A stretch of 64,000 nucleotides of DNA. Origin: Orthonyx spaldingii (Eukaryota; Chordata; Aves; Passeriformes; Orthonychidae). Position 1 is the first letter of the stretch; each line of letters begins with the position of its first letter. Shown here piece by piece: positions 60,901 to 64,000 of the stretch. The stretch lies in NCBI GenBank assembly GCA_013397795.1, contig VZTJ01000295.1, forward strand, positions 1,093,813-1,157,812, written 5' to 3'. Below the pieces are notes generated by a model. That model ran no database searches, was not told the DNA's origin, and saw only the letters and a program-made list of their open reading frames with translations. Position numbers and translations under genes: made by a program.

Positions 60901-63900
60901 AGCAAATAAGTAACATATGACAATGAGCACTACTGCCAGCTACCTGTATATTTACAGATGCATATACACAGTATTATATTGGCGCAGGGTAAGTTTTTTT
61001 CTGTCCCCTTCTCCCTCCTGTCCTCTACCATTAAAAAAACCCAACACCCAAACCAGCCTTGTCTGACTTTTTTTTCCACTGTGCTCTAGGAAGCTGCTGC
61101 AAAACTATTTTGTGGTTTGCCTTGATGCAGTGCAGCTGTTGGGAAGTACAGTATCTTTCCAGCCCTCCAAATGCTCTTTATAGCTGCAGCCATTTCCCCT
61201 GCTTTTCTCTTACTAAAACTGCTTGCAACTTCTCGATTTCTGTATCAAGGCAAAGTTCATTCTGAGTAGTCTCCCTATTATGAAATGTATTAAGAAAGGA
61301 GGGAGAGAGAAGCCACTAAAAACCTGTTGGTGTTATGAAAAATTAAGGGATAGTCATCACTGACTGCAAATAATTGTATTTAAACCACTCTTTCCTTTCA
61401 TGCAGCCCTTCAGAAGAAAAGGGATGTTAATCTCAGAGGAAGTCTGAGCAGAAACAGTTGCTGGGCTTACCTGAAAAGAAGGGGGCTTATAATGACACAG
61501 AGATGTTACGTGCTTTGTTAGAATCCACTTTTTGACAATAAAGCCTTTTGGTTTTTCTGCCCCTCTAATTCTCATCAGTGTGTGCAGCATTTCACAAGCA
61601 GTGAATCTTGTGTTAACTTGCAGCATATGAACCTGGACCCTAAAGCTGAAAACTCAGGGAAAGGCACACCCTTTGGTCAGCATAATAACCAGTTATCTTT
61701 CAGCAAAATCCACAACTCATAGTTTTTTAAACACACACATGAAAGAACTAAATATATCCCTTACTCTGATATATATATGAAAGGCAGCAGGAAAGGACTG
61801 GTTCAACCATAATCTCTCACTGTGTCATCTAGCAGTTCCCTCTTACTTAAACATGAGGTCCAGTGAAACTCTCATTTTAGCCTTCAGTGGCAGGTGGTTC
61901 AGAGTAATTGCTTTGTGTGAACCACACTTCTTGAATGAAGATATGAATTTTTGGAAATTACTTTGGAAAAATACTTGAACGGGCCCCCCCTTTTAACTGC
62001 ATTGTGTATCAGATAATGCTGTTTCCTTTTGCCCTCTTATTCGTCTGGCGTAAACACATTGTAACTACCATCAAACAGGCTGGAAAACGAAGAGTGCTTC
62101 AATTTCTAAAGAAAGCCATGGTCACAAATACCTGTCTGGCCCATGAACCTAGTGGTACAGATGCTAAAAAGAAATAAGCCTAGAAAAGATTTTTCTGATT
62201 CCTAACAGCATTATCTTGGAGTGCCTTGGCAGCCTCAGAAGTGCCTCAGAAACTGACTTGCAAGAATAAAGAAAGAGAATAAGAGGGAGGAAGAAAGCAA
62301 GGAAATACTTTCATAGGAAAGCCTACCAATCCTAGGCAGTTTTCTTGAAATCCCTCCATCCGAGAACTGGAGTCCTGGTTTGGAGAGCTTACTGCTGAGC
62401 CACGTTTACTTGTGTCTTAGGGAGGGGCCTGGAGAGCCATGGCAGGATTTGCTCCAGCTAGTTAGCCATGTGGCAGTGCTGCTCTGGCTGCAGAAGGATT
62501 CCTTCACCATTACGTTTCTCCTCTCGGGCTCCACAGGCGGTTCAGCTCTCAGAATCTATGCTTAAAATTATGAGCTTTCAAAAAAAAAAAAGGAGAAAAG
62601 CCACATTCTGCCCTCCCCCTCCACAGTTTGAACATGAAATGTTTGCAGTGGCCACACAGCTCCCATTGAGCAGGCAGGGGACTGTTGCATTAAATTAAGC
62701 ACAAAGCAGTCTCTGCCTCCCCCCAGAACAGGCTGCAAGTGCTCTGAAGCTGTGCCTGCAGTACCTAGAAAGCACATGGCAAGCTCTGTGTGCTTGACCT
62801 GGGAAGCCAAGCTCCCCCAGGGCCTGGGGAGAGTTGAGTTCTGCGGAAGATTCACAGTTCACAAAAGGATGAGTGGGGGTTTCCTGCTCTGGCTAATAAG
62901 GCAAAAGCTGGAAAAAAGTTTGCCTGATTTTATTTTCTTTCCCATGTGGCAGTAGGATTAATGCACTGAAATCACATCCTGGATTTGACCTCCTATGGCT
63001 GTCTCTTTGGGACTGAGTAGTTGACTTGTGATTTTCTTTTCTGACATGGGAGTTGCTGATAGATGTGCAGATTGACCCCAGCTATTCCTGCCTATTCCTG
63101 GGCAGTGGTGATGCCTGAGAAGGGCCAGCCTATATTTTATCATGTGTCATACATGCATTGAGGCAATGCCATATTGTAATCTATGAAAGACGAACTAAAC
63201 ACAAACAATTTGTTAGAAATTTATTGTCTCTCTATATTCCATAGTTTGGTAAAAGCTTTTAAATGAACACATATAGAACTGGATGTGTCATAAATGTGCA
63301 GTAGCTGGTTTTCATAGAACAGTAATATACTTGTAGATCAGTGATACCTTCCTAAGTTTTTTTTAAAAAGGAGTACAAAGGCCTTTTTTTTTCTCTGCAA
63401 ATTCTTTTGACTAGCAAGACTGAATCAAAAAAAACTCTAAAACCCCAGTCAATTATTTCTCTGATTCTAGTAAATATTTAAAATTTATTTAATTAATGTC
63501 TCATGGTTATGTGTTCGCTCTGTACTTAGCTGCCTCCACATAACTAAGATTCTGAGAAAATATAAAAATACACAACTGAAAGTCTTTAGAGATTGACAAA
63601 TTAAAAGTCTATAGTTATGGTACCAACACAGATATAAAGTTTATTCACTTAATTAAAAAAAAAAAAGAAGAGGAGAATTTTTTGTGATGTTTTTTCCCCA
63701 AAGTGTCTTGTTTGATTTACAGATGATACCAGGAGGAATCAATGCAGTATGTTGCTACTTTCACCTGTAGGTGCCCATGTGCTGTATCTGGCTAAGTCAT
63801 ACGAGGTTTACTGCTTTTAGTGAGCTAGTCTTTGCAGAATTTCTGTTATGAGGATGGGTGAAACAGTTAGAATAAAAGGCTAAAAAATGAGTGCTTTACT

Positions 63901-64000
63901 ATTTCTGTAGTATCTATATATTCTCCTTTTTATGTGATGCTTCCTTTTCATATGGCATCTGTATCTGTGTATTGACAGTGTGAAGTATGGTAGGTTTAGT
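57956..64000. other. Intergenic to window end, nothing firmly recognised
   Basis: No exon or known repeat family was supported. A slightly GC-richer patch lies at 59110-59330. Part of this stretch also falls at the distance of the mammalian far-upstream COL1A2 enhancer. Confidence 0.4.

Noticed and set aside
1..64000. CRISPR arrays, operons, phage or other prokaryotic systems
   Set aside because: The window is vertebrate nuclear DNA; the regularly spaced similar blocks are Gly-X-Y collagen exons.

Overview
The window is avian nuclear DNA, most likely from a passerine bird. It carries CR1 LINE 3' ends, two tRNA-Ile-derived SINEs with a CR1-like tail (the type described from zebra finch), and LTRs resembling avian endogenous retroviruses. 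No prokaryotic features are present.

The dominant gene is COL1A2 (procollagen type I alpha-2 chain) on the minus strand, start codon at 42832 and stop at 4739. I could place all 52 coding exons with GT-AG boundaries. Their lengths sum to 4,095 nt (1,364 residues plus stop), against about 1,366 in human. The triple helix comes out at exactly 1,014 residues (338 Gly-X-Y triplets) with no interruption, built from 45/54/99/108/162-nt cassettes. The C-propeptide has the seven cysteines typical of alpha-2(I). No frameshift or premature stop was seen. Upstream of the start are a TATA-like box, a roughly 130-nt 5' UTR, and the conserved fibrillar-collagen 5' stem-loop that encloses both a four-codon upstream ORF and the start codon. 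At least two poly(A) signals lie downstream.

Layout: 1-126, a possible coding end on the plus strand, very uncertain. 322-472, a SINE. 2119-2742, two well-formed minus-strand exons ending an unidentified gene that is not COL1A2. About 3.97-42.96 kb, COL1A2, with a solo LTR in intron 50 and a CR1 scrap in intron 19. 41.58-42.48 kb (intron 1) and 43.35-44.77 kb, two GC/CpG-rich blocks around the promoter. 43.18-43.34 kb, a duplicated pyrimidine-rich tract around a single N, probably an assembly artefact. 44.8-64 kb, intergenic DNA upstream of COL1A2 holding a CR1 split by an LTR-like insertion (with a 564-N gap), more CR1 and SINE scraps, simple repeats, and one stretch near 57.6-57.95 kb that looks like a conserved non-coding element, at the distance where mammalian COL1A2 has its far-upstream enhancer.

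No new biological system was found. The points most worth checking are the unidentified gene downstream of COL1A2, the ambiguous microexon 2, and the possible far-upstream enhancer.
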